This document shows, in pieces, positions 18,207 to 29,403 of a DNA stretch of 64,000 nucleotides. The notes under the pieces were generated by a model. The model was given only the letters and a program-made list of their open reading frames with translations, had not been told where the DNA came from and made no database searches. Both the position numbers and the translations under genes were made by a program. This DNA comes from Haliotis asinina (taxonomy: Eukaryota > Mollusca > Gastropoda > Lepetellida > Haliotidae). Within the stretch, counting starts at the first letter, position 1. Every line of letters begins with the position of its first letter. The stretch is taken from the NCBI RefSeq assembly GCF_037392515.1, contig NC_090280.1:59223504-59287503 (forward strand), written 5' to 3'.

Positions 18207-18519
18207 TGTCATCAACTGGCTGATACAGCCCTGTGTTGTCCGGACAGAGTCTTGACGCCTCACCAGTATTCCATGTCAGTTATAACTTCACATGTATGTA
18301 TAATTTAAATATCACTAACGCCAAGTATCCGGTAGAGCAGGACATGCTAACCCTTTCCACGAACACCCGGTGTCATCACTGTTCTTCCCCTGTCAAGATT
18401 TTTAATGGCTAATTTGACTTCACGCCAACTGGAATCTGTTTCTGTGGACTTGGTATTCTCTTGCAGTGTCGTTCTATATTTAACATTTCAGCTTCTTGAA
18501 TACTCAAACGTAACATTGG

Positions 18520-18612
18520 GGTAGCCTAGCCTAGCGGTTAAAGCGTTCACTTATCAAGCTGAAGACCAGGGTTCGATTCCCCTGCTGTGATATTACTGAA
18601 ATGTTACTAAAG
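18520..18612 (+). repeat. SINE-A with internal deletion
   Basis: TAGCCTAGCCTAGCGGTTAA (A box with a small tandem duplication) and GGGTTCGATTCCCC. The middle of the body is missing. Confidence 0.75.
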
Positions 18613-18709
18613 CGACCTTTTGCTTTTTAACTTGCAGCAAAACGAGGTCCACCCCTCCAAATGTCAGGACAGCTAAATCCAGGAATTAATATATCAAGTT
18701 TTCGTGTTT

Positions 18710-18895
18710 TTGTTTTCTGTTTTACGTCGCAGTGATCAAGATTCAATGTGCACGGTGGCAGTCTGCAAGTAGTCTTGACCAGACAATCTAGTGATTGACA
18801 CCATGAGCATCGATCTACAAGGCAGGGATACGATGACATGTATCAACTAAGTCAGCGAGCCTGACCATCTGATCCCGTTAGTCGCCTCTAACTAG
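18710..18895 (-). repeat. SINE-B
   Basis: GACCAGACAATCTAGTGATT, AAGTCAGCGAGCCTGACCAT and CCCGTTAGTCGCCTC identify a reverse copy. Confidence 0.8.
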
Positions 18896-19222
18896 CACAT
18901 CTGTATTATTGAGAATCATTGCACAAGTAGCAAAGGGAGACTTGATGTCAGATAGTTGACAACACTACTAACCCGATTTGGTCGCTTTATTCACTAGAGA
19001 GTTGTCAACACTACAAACCTGTACAACACGACTGGGTCGCTTTATGCACACTGACATTCAAATTTAACCAACTGTATTGAGGCAGGGCGGACAAGGTGCC
19101 ACAAAACATGCAATGGGAATGCATACGACTGGTAGCGGCGATACTTTCAGTAAATCATCAATCAGATTTCGTTCAGCTGAAACAAAACATCAAATTAGTG
19201 TTGTCATCTACAATTTCATCGG

Positions 19223-19434
19223 CAAAACATCAGATTATTGTCAACACCAATGAATCTTGTGTATCTGCTAGATATAGACTTTCAAAATTTAAAAAATACA
19301 AGAACTCAAATTATTGTCAACAGCAATTGGCCTTTTTTGTCCGTTCGATATAGACTTCACATTTTCAAATATGCAAAACATCAAATTTTTGTCAACACCA
19401 TTTGGCCTTTTTTGTCCGTTCGATATAATTAATT
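19223..19434 (+). repeat. About 78-bp tandem repeat, 2.7 copies
   Basis: The units share ATTATTGTCAACA, TTGGCCTTTTTTGTCCGTTC and GATATAGACTT. The last two units are nearly identical. Confidence 0.75.
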
Positions 19435-19621
19435 ATGATAACTGTTATCTTTCTGAAAGATTACCTATCAGACAACCTATAGTGGCAAAAAAACAGGTGG
19501 CGCTTAACGTCTTATATATTATTGTTATTATTATTATTTTATAGTCGGAATCGTATCCATTTTACATCATCATAGCCATAATGCTCAATAGATTTTATCT
19601 GTTTTAAAATCACACACTGAC

Positions 19622-19688
19622 CGACAGGTGCTGCTGATGCCACCATCATCACTGCCAGCATCATCGCCAACAACAGGATTGTTTTCAT
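19622..19688 (-). CDS. Signal-peptide exon (orphan)
   Basis: A 67-nt candidate first exon: ATG and 22 codons MKTILLLAMMLAVMMVASAA-PV, then one base and G|GTCAGT. It is a textbook signal peptide ending in phase 1, as in the secreted-peptide genes at 36.4, 47.2 and 50.9 kb, but the hydrophobic core sequence differs. A second exon was not identified with confidence; the phase-1 exon at 12759 is the nearest fit. Confidence 0.5.
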
Positions 19689-19849
19689 ATTGCTGCGGAA
19701 GAGATCCACGTCGTCAGATGTAAAACCTTTGACGATTCCACCTTTTTGCCTTATGAAACTGAGAAAAGTAAAATAAGTTATAGATTTGTTTGAAAGCTTC
19801 AATAGACCGGTTGGATAGCAATGTGGTTCTATCACCATGCTTCAGTAAG

Positions 19850-19930
19850 GGCGCAATATATGAATCAGATTTCTGGTGACGCACGCCGTGACATTGCTGG
19901 AATATTGCAGGAAGCGGCTTAAAACTAAAA
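19850..19930 (+). repeat. SINE-A 3' fragment
   Basis: TTTCTGGTGACGCACGCCGT to GGAAGCGGCTTAAAACTA. Confidence 0.75.
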
Positions 19931-20165
19931 AAATAGCTTAAATCTTGAATTGCTTTTTCATGTTTCCAAAGTTGCATCTCCTGTAGACATTACGGCTGAG
20001 TCCATTTCGTTTTGAGCCCACACGTTTGCTAGTTTGTCCTGTCTTTCAGTAATAATGAAAACCCGACGAGCAAAGGAAAGTTTACACCTATGTTTGATTG
20101 TGGAATAAAGTGAAAAGTGAAATGATATTGTCCAGTGGTTCATTGATATCTGTGTTTCTTTTCTT

Positions 20166-20556
20166 CAGTCTATAGCCTGTTTGCAATGGAAACGTACCGA
20201 TGAATTTCACTTTGAATCGAAAAGTAAAAGTATTACAAAGGGGCTGGGACAGTAGTTGGAACAGTGAAACAAATGCACGAGCGGTACGTGATGAGCGAAA
20301 CTTAGACCAAACCCTACGTGTTTTCGGCGTTTCGTTTAATGTGCACACCCCCTTGTGATACATATAAATAAAACGATTTGAAACCATGACCGTTTGTTAT
20401 ACAACTTTTATCCTAAGTTGAATACAATTTTGCGATTTAAATGTTCAATTGGCAAGGTGCCAAATCCTCATTTCACGTTTTTCGATGTACTTTTTTTGTT
20501 TCAAGTGAAATTCATCGGTACATTTTCACTGCAAACAAACTATACACCGATTCAGT
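20166..20556. repeat. Inverted repeat, ~50-bp arms, ~285-bp loop
   Basis: The arms at 20166-20214 and 20501-20556 share, inverted, GTGAAATTCATCGGTAC and TGCAAAC. Both arms read as the peptide KFIGTF(P/S)LQT when read inward or outward on their own strand. No transposase is present. Confidence 0.6.
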
Positions 20557-20639
20557 CCACTAATGTTTTCATATCGTTTAATTGTCTGTGTGTTGTTTAA
20601 GGCTCTCTCAGAAATAGTCCAGCTCTATGGCGGTAGCAT

Positions 20640-20795
20640 TTAAGCATTCGACCAGACAATCCAGTGATCAATATCATGAGCAGTGGGATACAATATCATG
20701 TGTCACCTAAGTCAGCGAACGTGACCAGTCAGCCACCTTACGACAAGCATGGGTTACCAAAGGCTAATTCTCAGCCCAGCCAGCATTTGTGAATT
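20640..20795 (-). repeat. SINE-B
   Basis: CGACCAGACAATCCAGTGAT and TACGACAAGCATGGGTTACC show a reverse copy with a truncated 3' end. Confidence 0.75.
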
Positions 20796-21330
20796 TTGGT
20801 CAAAGATACGTTGTAGGTATATTTGATATCTGCGTCACTGATGGGTCAGTTTCGTGGAATGGTGACTAAATCCAGTGTCAGGTATTTGAGACTGGTTAAG
20901 CACCTGTTGCGTACTCTTGATAAGATATGAGTTATAAATGGTTCATGTTATGAGACTGTTCACATATGACATTGATTGTATTATTTATGAAAACAGAGTA
21001 AACTGCTTCTTGGGGATAAATATTTTGGATTAACTTATTTCAATTTTGACCATACAATGAAATGTGACCCTCACTGAAGTGTTTCTACGACATAAGCGGG
21101 TCTGTAGCTCATAAATGAATTTTGCCATAAAGTCAGGACAATGTGATTTGCTTACAGTATAGGGACTGAGAACCAAAATTGTGTGCGCATGTATCCACTT
21201 ATCAAAATATAATATTATCTTTATGATAATACAGTGCACCCCGATTATAATGCCAACCTGGATATGACGTGTTTGACAGAACGGATTTCCCGCCTTTATA
21301 ATAGCCTATTGACCTCCTTCCTGGTGGGTC
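20796..21330. other. No feature recognised
   Basis: A/T-rich; short ORFs only. Confidence 0.5.
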
Positions 21331-21755
21331 AGCGGGGTAGCCTAGTGGGTCAAGCGTTCGTTCGGCACGTCGAAGACCCGGGTTCAATTTCCCACATAGG
21401 TACAAGGTCCGGAGTAGAATATGTCTTCAGCAACCCATGGCTACTATAAAGGCGACTATGCTTGTCATAAGAGGCGACTAACAGGATCGGGTGGTCAAGC
21501 TCTCTGACTTGGTTCACACATGTTCCCAATTGCACAGATCGATGCTCATGCCGTTGATCACTGGATTGTCAGGTCCAGACTCGATTATTTACAGACCGCC
21601 TCCATATAGTTGGAATATTTCAGAGTGCGGCGTAAAACTCAACTCACTCACTCCCTCACCCACAATACAATATGTTAAGTTCAGTTCTGGTGTTCCCCGC
21701 CGTGATATTGCTGGAATATTGTTAAAAGCGGCCTAAAACTCAACTCATTCACTCC
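21331..21755 (+). repeat. SINE-B nested in SINE-A
   Basis: SINE-A 5' part (21331-21405, up to GGTACAA) is interrupted by a SINE-B (about 21406-21663). The SINE-A then resumes at TACAATATGTT and runs to its tail (21664-21755). TACAA appears on both sides as a short target duplication. Confidence 0.85.
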
Positions 21756-21939
21756 TGGTTATATTGTCTCCCTGGATTATAATGCCATATTCTCTCCAGT
21801 ACAAACGGTGGTATTACAACCAGAGTATACTGTAATTAATTTATGAATGAATGAATTAGAATGGGGCGTTTGAAGGACATCTTGCCATTTTCGGATGGCC
21901 AGACCTAGTCACGTGATGTATCACTCGACAGAGTAATCG

Positions 21940-22055
21940 AAAAAATTAATCAGTCCTTATGACATTAATCACTGGTTTGTCATGTCCAGAATCCTTTATT
22001 CCCAGTCCGCTGCCAAATATGTGTACCGAACAAGTTTAGACTCACTTTAATCACT
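21940..22055 (+). repeat. SINE-B 3' fragment
   Basis: ATCACTGGTTTGTCATGTCC and AGTCCGCTGCCAAATATG; degraded. Confidence 0.55.
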
Positions 22056-22067
22056 CAGTATATGGTA

Positions 22068-22112
22068 TGCGTACGCGCGCGTGTGCGTGCGTGCGTGCGT
22101 GCGTGTGTGTGT
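22068..22112 (+). repeat. (GT/GCGT)n microsatellite
   Basis: Runs of GCGC, GTGC and GTGT without interruption. Confidence 0.9.
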
Positions 22113-23075
22113 GGTTTGCTGTGGTCTTACATCGAAGATTGATTTCTCCACTAACTTGGAGGCACCAACTGCAAACCTTATGCAGATGAATTGGATCATG
22201 CATTAATTTGCTGAAAAGCATAATGCAAATACCATGCATGTGTACAGCTACAGTTTGGCGTGAATTTTTGCTAAGAATTAGCCAATTTCCACTGGGTTTT
22301 ATCATTTATTGAACTCATTACAATATATTTTCAACATTACGAATTTGTGTTACAATACATCAATTCACGTGTAAAAAGTATCTTTAAACAGTATGGAATA
22401 TAGCTTAGGGCAGTTGCTTGAATTAAGTGGCTATATTTACACAAATGAGTCTAAACTTTTGGTGGGATTAAATAAATGGATCACTGAGCACACATAAAAA
22501 TGCATATGTTAAGAGAAGAGAGTTAGCACCAACTTACGCTCCGTCGCAATCCACACACGGCAAGTGACGCTGTCTCGCTAATCTTTCATCGTATAGTCCC
22601 CAGACACTCCAGTGATTGACATCATGAGAATAGGTCTTTGTAAGTGTGATGTCATGATAAGCAAAAGCCTCCTATCTCATTGGTCGCTTCGCACGAGAAA
22701 CATGACTGCCCGAAAACCTATTCTAACTTGGACCATTTAAGGTCATTTACGCAGTTAATGCACGTGTTATGATGTGTTAGATGTGTTATCACATATCACC
22801 CAAGTAATATCTCGCGAGCGTTGGACATGCGTGACTGGTTTGGAAGGTATGTGGTACATCACAGGTATACCATAGCTGCATTCTAAGAGAAGGTATTCAA
22901 GACTCAACGTTTTGCTTCTAATAGTTTCTTTACTTTTTCATGGGGTTTTTTTCATGCATTTTTTCACGATGTGAAGTTCGTGTTTAGACTTTGACAGAAT
23001 CGTGAACTCAAAATTGAGTGTTGGTTTGTAGATTTATTATCTGTATCAAGGTATTCACATTAATAGCACATGCCA

Positions 23076-23185
23076 GGCAGTGGGGTAACCTAGTGGTTGT
23101 TACATTCGCTCGTCACGCCGAAGAACCAAGTTCGATTCCCTACATGGTTTCAATATAGGAAGCCTATTGCTGGTGTTCCATTTCT
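23076..23185 (+). repeat. SINE-A 5' two-thirds
   Basis: GGGGTAACCTAGTGG and AAGTTCGATTCCC boxes; ends near TGCTGGTGTTCC. Confidence 0.8.
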
Positions 23186-23364
23186 GATACAACTCAGTTA
23201 CTTACAGTATATCGACAAAATGTCCACACTGCTCGCATCTGTAACGTAGAATCAGTGCGCATTTTTCGTCTTAAATGTTACATAAATGTTTGATTATTTG
23301 CGTATGAAATCGTAAGGAAGTAGGTGTCCAATTTAAATATTATTTTTTTCTCTTTTGTATGTAA

Positions 23365-23520
23365 GTGTGTGAGTGTAGTTTTACGCCTTTGTCAATATTC
23401 CAGCAATATCACGTCGGGAACACCAGAAATGAGCTTCACACATTATACCCATGTGGGGAATCGAACACAGGTCTTCAGCGTGGCGAGCGAACACTATAAC
23501 CACAAGGCTACTATGGCATC
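23365..23520 (-). repeat. SINE-A
   Basis: Reverse full-length copy, GTGAGTGTAGTTTTACGCC to ACCACAAGGCTACTATGG. Confidence 0.85.
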
Positions 23521-23760
23521 ACCCAAATTGCACCAAAAGCATTGGTTGATGACGACCAGTTCTGACAGCAGATAATGGGATAACGCACATACTGATCTTG
23601 TCTTGTATACAGAGACATCGAGTATAACACCAAGGTACAAAATACTCCAAGTTATGTTTGCCAAAATGTGTAATGACTAACGACACACAGAGTTGTAATT
23701 CCTCATTATTTATTTCATGGTGACACCCATTTTGCTCACTGATGAAGAAGCAGATGGTTC
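23519..23760 (-). CDS. Candidate Cys-rich second exon (phase 1)
   Basis: Acceptor ACTTTCAG at 23762-23761. Entering in phase 1, as the secreted-peptide second exons do, it stays open for 79 codons with several cysteines (TICFF, NGCHH, LQLCV, WCYTRCLC) and ends beside a SINE. A competing phase-0 reading gives EPSASSSVSKMGVTMK and a stop that overlaps AATAAA, an equally plausible tiny terminal exon. No first exon is assigned. Confidence 0.25.
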
Positions 23761-23862
23761 CTGAAAGTAAAACAACCATTAATAATGGATTAGAGCAGAC
23801 AACAAATTGTTCCTGTCAACAGAATGAAGGCAAAGAACTATTCATCAACATCTCTAATTTCG

Positions 23863-24522
23863 GCTAACCTTTCTAGAAACACATTAAATGTTTCGAGCAG
23901 ACAAGGGGAAGGAGGCATAAGACGCTAACCTTTCTAGAAACACATTAAATTATTCGAGCAGACAAGGGGAAGGAGGCCTAAGACGCTAACCTTTCTAGAA
24001 ACACATTAAACGATTCGAGCAGGCATGGGGGAGGAGGCATAAGACGCTAACCTTTCTAGAAACACATTAAATTATTCGAGCAGACAAGGGGAAGGAGGCA
24101 TAAGACGCTAACCTTTCTAGAAACACATTAAATTATTCGAGCAGACAAGGGGAAGGAGGCCTAAGACGCTAACCTTTCTGGAAACACATTAAATGATGAT
24201 TCGAGCAGACAAGAGGAAGGTGGCATAAGACGCTAACCTTTCTAGAAACACATTAAATTATTCGATCAGACAAGTGGAAGGAGGCCTAAGACGCTAACCT
24301 TTCTGGAAACACATTAAATGATGATTCGAGCAGACAAGAGGAAGGTGGCATAAGACGCTAACCTTTCTAGAAACACATTAAATGATTCGAGCAGACAAGG
24401 GGAAGGAGGCAAAAGACGCTAACCTTTCTAGAAACACATTAAACGATTCGAGCAGGCATGGGGAAGGAGGCATAAGACGCTAACCTTTCTAGAAACACAT
24501 TAAATGTTTCGAGCAGACAAGG
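23863..24522 (+). repeat. ~61-bp minisatellite, 11 copies
   Basis: The unit begins GCTAACCTTTCTAGAAACAC and carries ATTCGAGCAGACAAGGGGAA and GGAGGCATAAGAC. Copies are highly similar, some with a 3-bp ATG insertion. Confidence 0.95.
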
Positions 24523-24602
24523 ATTTGTTCCTAACAAAGGGAAGGAGCACAAGCACAAGACGCGAACATCCAACCAATCCGTGAAGCACTAGAAGGTAAG
24601 AG

Positions 24603-24752
24603 AGGGGTTGAGTTTAGTTTTACGTCACGTTTAGCAATTTTCCAGTAATATCACGGCGGGGGACTCCGAAATGGGCATCTCACATTGTACCATTGTGCTG
24701 TTCAGCGTGACAAGCGAACGCTTAAACCACAAAGCTATCTCACCGCTCCTAA
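24603..24752 (-). repeat. SINE-A
   Basis: Reverse copy with GAGTTTAGTTTTACGTCAC and a reversed A box AAACCACAAAGCTATCTC. Confidence 0.8.
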
Positions 24753-24974
24753 CTACAAGGTGACCAGAATTAACTTATCTCAACGGCTACCCATTCACTG
24801 CTGTATGAACAGATGTAATTCATGAACGAACCTAATTAATAGCACTTCATAACATGAGCTCGCATTTTGGCAAACCAACACTTATAACTGTATCCAATTC
24901 TCGTAGTTCTTAAGCGCACCGTTTTTCTCCTGTCGATGAAATGTTCATCTATTATTATGTACTCCTTACCTAGG

Positions 24975-25507
24975 TCAGATCAAACCCCAGGATCTGGCAC
25001 TATCATCTGCTGGTTTCTCAGGAGGAGAATCACTCGTACGGTCAGTTTGCTGTGGCGGTTCCACTAGAATAGTAGCTGCAGGGGAAGAGGGAAGAGGAGG
25101 GGGGGTAAGGCGTTGTCTGTGGTCATCAGGTGGGTGAGGAAAACGTGGTGGTGGGTGGTGTCCTCTGTGATCACGAGGAGGGGGAGGGGGGTGTCCTCTG
25201 TGATCACGAGGAGGGGGAGGGGGGTGGCCTCTGTGATCACGAGGAGGGGGAGGGGGATGGCCTCTGTGATCACGAGGAGGGGGAGGGGGATATCCTCTGT
25301 GTCCATCAGGAGGTGGAGGGGGATATCTTCCTCCAGGAGGAGGAGGGGGAGGTCGTCTGTGATCAGGAGGTGGAGGCGGAGGTCGGTGGTGTCTCCGGTG
25401 ATGATGATGATGTTGCGGTGGTGGTGGTGGAAAGCAATCGCGTTGATCATTCACATGTTTTTCAATCAAAGACCGGAGATAGTCCATCGACTCCATGATT
25501 TTTGTAA
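24975..25507 (-). CDS. Exon of a Pro/His-rich protein with 11-residue PPPPPRDHRGH repeats
   Basis: Unrecognised family. Acceptor ATTTTCAG at 25509-25508 with a phase-1 entry reads TKIMESMDYLRSLIEKHVND, then QRDCF, a His/Pro tract (PPPPPQHHHHH), variant units (PPPPPDGHRGY) and five 11-residue units of PPPPPRDHRGH (33-bp repeats). A polar tail ends SARSWGLI-stop at 24977. An internal ATG at 25496 could be the start if the upstream exon is untranslated; otherwise a signal exon lies further right. The stop codon is 5 nt before a strong donor (CCTAG|GTAAGG), so at least one more, non-coding exon follows in this reading. The other frames of the repeat give poly-Leu/Ile-rich peptides and are less likely. 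Proline/histidine-rich repeats suggest an extracellular, possibly metal-binding or matrix protein; inference only. Confidence 0.55.
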
Positions 25508-25569
25508 CTGAAAATATTGAATAATGTGGTAGATTGGTTATTTCTTCAACGCAGCAGTTAACGCATGCA

Positions 25570-25812
<243 letters not shown>

Positions 25813-25969
25813 ATAAGATTAAACCTGTTTGGAATAGAAATGAATATCAAATATATCAAAGTAATATATCTAAATATGTTTTCGTAATGTCGTGTCTTTA
25901 TGACATGCTATTGTTTTGTATCTAATATGTATTTACCACAGACAAGAATGGAATATGAACCAAAATCTG

Positions 25970-26056
25970 TACGCGGAGTGTTCAGCTGCATTCAGCAATA
26001 TTACGGCAATATCACGCAAGGAGAAACCATTCATTCATTCATTCATTCATTCATTA
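25970..26056 (-). repeat. SINE-A 3' remnant followed by (ATTC)n
   Basis: CAGCAATATTACGGCAATAT then about seven ATTC units. Confidence 0.6.
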
Positions 26057-27671
26057 TGACAGAACTCACTCTTGTGTTCCATTGTGTGAGACAAACTATC
26101 CTGTCTCTTCTGTACGGTCAACATGTTCTTCATGGAACCTACCAGGAAGGTCATGTCCTTTCTTAATGGACCTGAAATATTCAACAACGCTTGATCAACA
26201 TTTAATTATGAATTAATTTTCTGGTTTGTTTTGTGTGTTTTGGGGGGTGTTTTGTTGTTTTTGTTTTGTTTGATTTTTTTTATTGGTGGGGAGTGTCTTT
26301 TTGTTTTGTTTTCTTTTGTTTTGAATTGTTGGGGTTTCTTGTCTACATTTCTACAGAATAATTATACTGATGAACAAGGTGAAATGTTTACTTTGGTGAA
26401 ATACATGATCATATAGTATTATATAAAGCAAGCATTGTATATAGCTAGTATGGTAGCATATACGTTCGTACAGGTCTTTTGATGACATCATATTTGGTAA
26501 AGAACAGGTTTATACAGTGGCAAATAAGTTCGTTCAATTCATACAGGTTAGCTATATTGTCTGGTTTGTTTCCTGGCCTCAGAAATACTGCTTTACCGAC
26601 CAGGTGTAAAAAAATCTACCGTTTTAATGCACATTGCAAGGGAGGGTGAAGGTGGAGGATGGGGTTGCGATAGGGGGTTGTTTCCGGCAGATGGGTGGGA
26701 GGGCAGGAGATTGTTTACACGAATACCAGGTGACACCATTGAATTTCCGTGATCTTAACATTGTTACCCAGATTCTTCATATATACATGTAAGGTATTAT
26801 AAACAACTCTTAGTTTCCACACTTAAGCCTTTATTTACAAGATAAGTACTTTATAGAATACATGTATATCCTTCAGTAAAAGTGAACAACGTAAGTTTTG
26901 TAAAGGGTGGATCTTATATCGTGATTTTGCAAAGTTTAAATGGCTTTCTCAATTCTTATTTCATGTTCCCTGATAAAGAAAATAATAGACTGAATGAAAT
27001 TGAACTTAAACACACTTACCGTAATTATTTGAAACTTGTAAGTCTGATTGGTAAGTGAATGCGGTGTGGTGTCTGGTGTTGTTGCTTTGCGCTTTTAGAA
27101 AAAAAATCCTGTTTATGTTGTCAAGCAACATTTTCTTGCAAAGAACCGTAGAATCCACTATTGCGTTTTACTGCAACGGGAAACGGGAAATCAAAATTGT
27201 CAGTTCTAATGTAAGTGATCTACTCATGCTTTTCCATACAGTATTCTGCTCTCATAGGATAGTCAAGGCTTTTGCATGAGCGAATGAATGAATAGGTTTA
27301 TTTTATTTTGTCCTTGACGCCACCACGCACAGTACTGTGAACTGAACGACGACCGTCTAACATCAAAAGCACAGAACGCCTTTTCATATACATAAGAAAT
27401 ATATTGTACAATATCATGAGTACGTTTGTTTCAGTTGCATTATACTGGTGTTTGTCTGCCGTCTACCTGCTCTCGTGGATACCTTTCTACTGCCAGGAAT
27501 GGCTACAGGTGCTGTCGACCAGACCCTGTGTCGGAATTGTGCGGTTGGAACCCATCGGGTTTTGTTTAGGTGTGACACAGGTGGGTGACCACAATAGGGA
27601 TATCATTAAACCTGACTGCTTTGCTGAAAACATCTCCAAAAGTTCCAGATACATGGTGTCTCCATTATGAA
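26057..27671. other. No supported gene
   Basis: Contains G/T-rich tracts (26220-26340). Around 27480-27665 both strands carry Cys-containing open stretches with acceptor-like sites (+ strand CTACTGCCAG, minus strand GATGTTTTCAG). Neither can be tied to a known domain. Confidence 0.45.
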
Positions 27672-27797
27672 GTGAGTTTCCTTTAACGCCTCTTTCACCA
27701 ATATTCAAGCAATGTCACGGCGGGGGACACCACAACTGGGCTTCACAAACGTTACGAGGGAAAGCTTTAACCACTAGGCTACCACAACTACCCCTAT
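27672..27797 (-). repeat. SINE-A
   Basis: Reverse copy with part of the middle deleted; ends TTAACCACTAGGCTACC. Confidence 0.8.
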
Positions 27798-28851
27798 GGG
27801 CACTGAATCGAATCAAAAGAGAGTATACCTTAGCGCTACATCTGTCATTTTCCCGATGTCGAACTTGTTCCAAAATGATGAACAGAGGTTAGAAGTACTT
27901 CTGCATTCAGTTGAAATTATACTGGACAAAATAGTTATATATGTAAATTTTGAAATCATTATTAGTGATATATTTATATACTGACACACTGATAAGATAT
28001 CAATCACAAAAGTACCAATATCCCTAACTTATTTTGTCCAATATATAAGCGTCCTGGTCTCTGGCCTCTTTTACGTGAACGTTGGTTGCCAATATCATGC
28101 CTCTTGCAAAGGCCCCTTCGATTATTTTAACATAATCCTTTCCTGGTTCCGTTCTAATTAAATCACGAAATAATACAAAAGATTACACAAAAATCACAAT
28201 AACCTTTGTTTCCATATAAATACAGTTAATTATCGTAGTACAAAGTAATTCCGACAGTTCCAAGATACCATTGTTCATTAATCAGACTGAAACTTTACCG
28301 TAAGGCCCATAAGTTATGAAAAGTATAAAAGATTTTCTGAAGCCACAGTTTTGATCAGGTCCAAAAACCGAACAGCAACGTCCAGTTTATCCACTCACTC
28401 ATGCCGTGTGTGCTTAATGCTACATAATTCAAACATACATCTAGAATATATTTCTTAAATACTATAATTCCGACAAAATCAAAGTCTTATTCAACTGTAA
28501 CACAAAAAATCGCACAAAGTGCACCTTGATTGTAATGTCACTCAGTATATAATGCAATGTTTTTGTCAAAACGGATTTCCTGCCTATGTAATACCCTGGG
28601 CCGCTGGGAATATTCAAGGCTCATTACAGGTAACATCGGCTTAATCGCCTTTAAGTTTGCCCAAATTAATGAAACTCAACGAAAACATCTGAAATATAGA
28701 TTTTTCTGCGGACAGAACATTTGCAAAATTTCACAGAAGTTTTACAACTTTAATGGTGTTCCTTTATAAATGTGATAAGTGTGTACCGAAACCGACACCG
28801 TCCGTCTTTGATCGAGCTTTGCCGTAATGAAACAAAGTTGAAACGCATGCG
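27798..28851. other. No feature recognised
   Basis: A/T-rich sequence. A GAAACTCAACGAAAACATC motif at 28670 recurs in the triplicated block that follows. Confidence 0.45.
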
Positions 28852-29260
28852 ACCTTATATGGACCTCATATGGATCAAGAAGATAGATAATATACGTTAA
28901 GCTACTCGCCTGTCTTTTCAAGCAGCGGACCATCAAACTGAACAAGTGCAATGAAATTCAATGAAACAAACCTGAAACATGGATCACCGTTTCACAAAGC
29001 TAGCGTATCTTCTGTACTTTAACATGAGTTAGGACAGTCATAGCGATACAATCGCTCGATGAAACAGGACCATGGACCTTATATGGATCATGGAAATGGA
29101 CAGCATACGGTGAGCTACTCGTCTGTCTTGAAAGCCAGCGGGCCATCAACCTGAACAACGAAACTCAACGAAACAAAACCTGGACCTAATATGGATCAAG
29201 GAAATATATTATATACGATGAGCTACTCGCCTGTTTCTGAATCCAGCAGGCCATCAAACT
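28852..29260 (-). repeat. Three diverged copies of a block carrying a 36-nt terminal mini-exon
   Basis: Segments at 29223-29258, 29115-29150 and 28902-28937 are each exactly 36 nt. Each follows an AG (CACAG, TTCAG, TTCAG) and each ends GAGTAG. They read FDGLLDSETGE, VDGPLAFKTDE and FDGPLLEKTGE plus stop. The flanking GATCCATAT(T/A)AGGTCCA is shared as well. Confidence 0.7.
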
Positions 29261-29333
29261 GTGCGTTGGATCTTCCAACTGTGGAGGTAAGCACTACAAC
29301 TGCACTCAGGAGAACTGTCAGTGCCTGAACCAT
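29223..29333 (-). CDS. Small secreted peptide precursor (36 codons)
   Basis: ATG at 29333 opens a signal peptide, MVQALTVLLSAVVVLTSTVG, followed by RSNA and QFDGLLDSETGE before TAG. The start is backed by a TATA box 64-70 nt upstream that is nearly identical to that of the 14-residue-repeat gene. A GC donor (ACAG|GCGAGT) could remove the stop and extend the protein, and downstream copies of the last 12 codons sit behind acceptor-like TTCAG sites. The true 3' structure is therefore uncertain. The family is not recognised; the product is likely extracellular. Confidence 0.5.
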   Translation of the reverse strand: MVQALTVLLSAVVVLTSTVGRSNAQFDGLLDSETGE

Positions 29334-29396
29334 TGTGTCTGACTCAAAGTATCTGGTCTCCCTGGTCTCTCTGGACTCCCTCATCCCGTGACAGCA

Positions 29397-29403
29397 ATTT
29401 ATA
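29397..29403 (-). promoter_or_regulatory. TATA box of the 36-codon peptide gene
   Basis: CAGGTATAAATTGCTG on the minus strand, preceded by TGAAACACATTAG as in the promoter at 14604. Confidence 0.65.

Noticed and set aside
23863..24522. CRISPR-like array of regularly spaced repeats
   Set aside because: The whole 61-bp unit is conserved with no variable spacers, and the host is eukaryotic; it is a minisatellite.
25113..25511. Gly/Arg- and Glu-rich + strand ORFs over the Pro/His repeat
   Set aside because: They are antisense shadows of the 33-bp repeat; the minus strand has the acceptor, donor and plausible N-terminus.
27404..27708. Overlapping Cys-containing ORFs on both strands
   Set aside because: Each has an acceptor-like site, but neither matches a domain nor connects to a neighbouring exon in phase.
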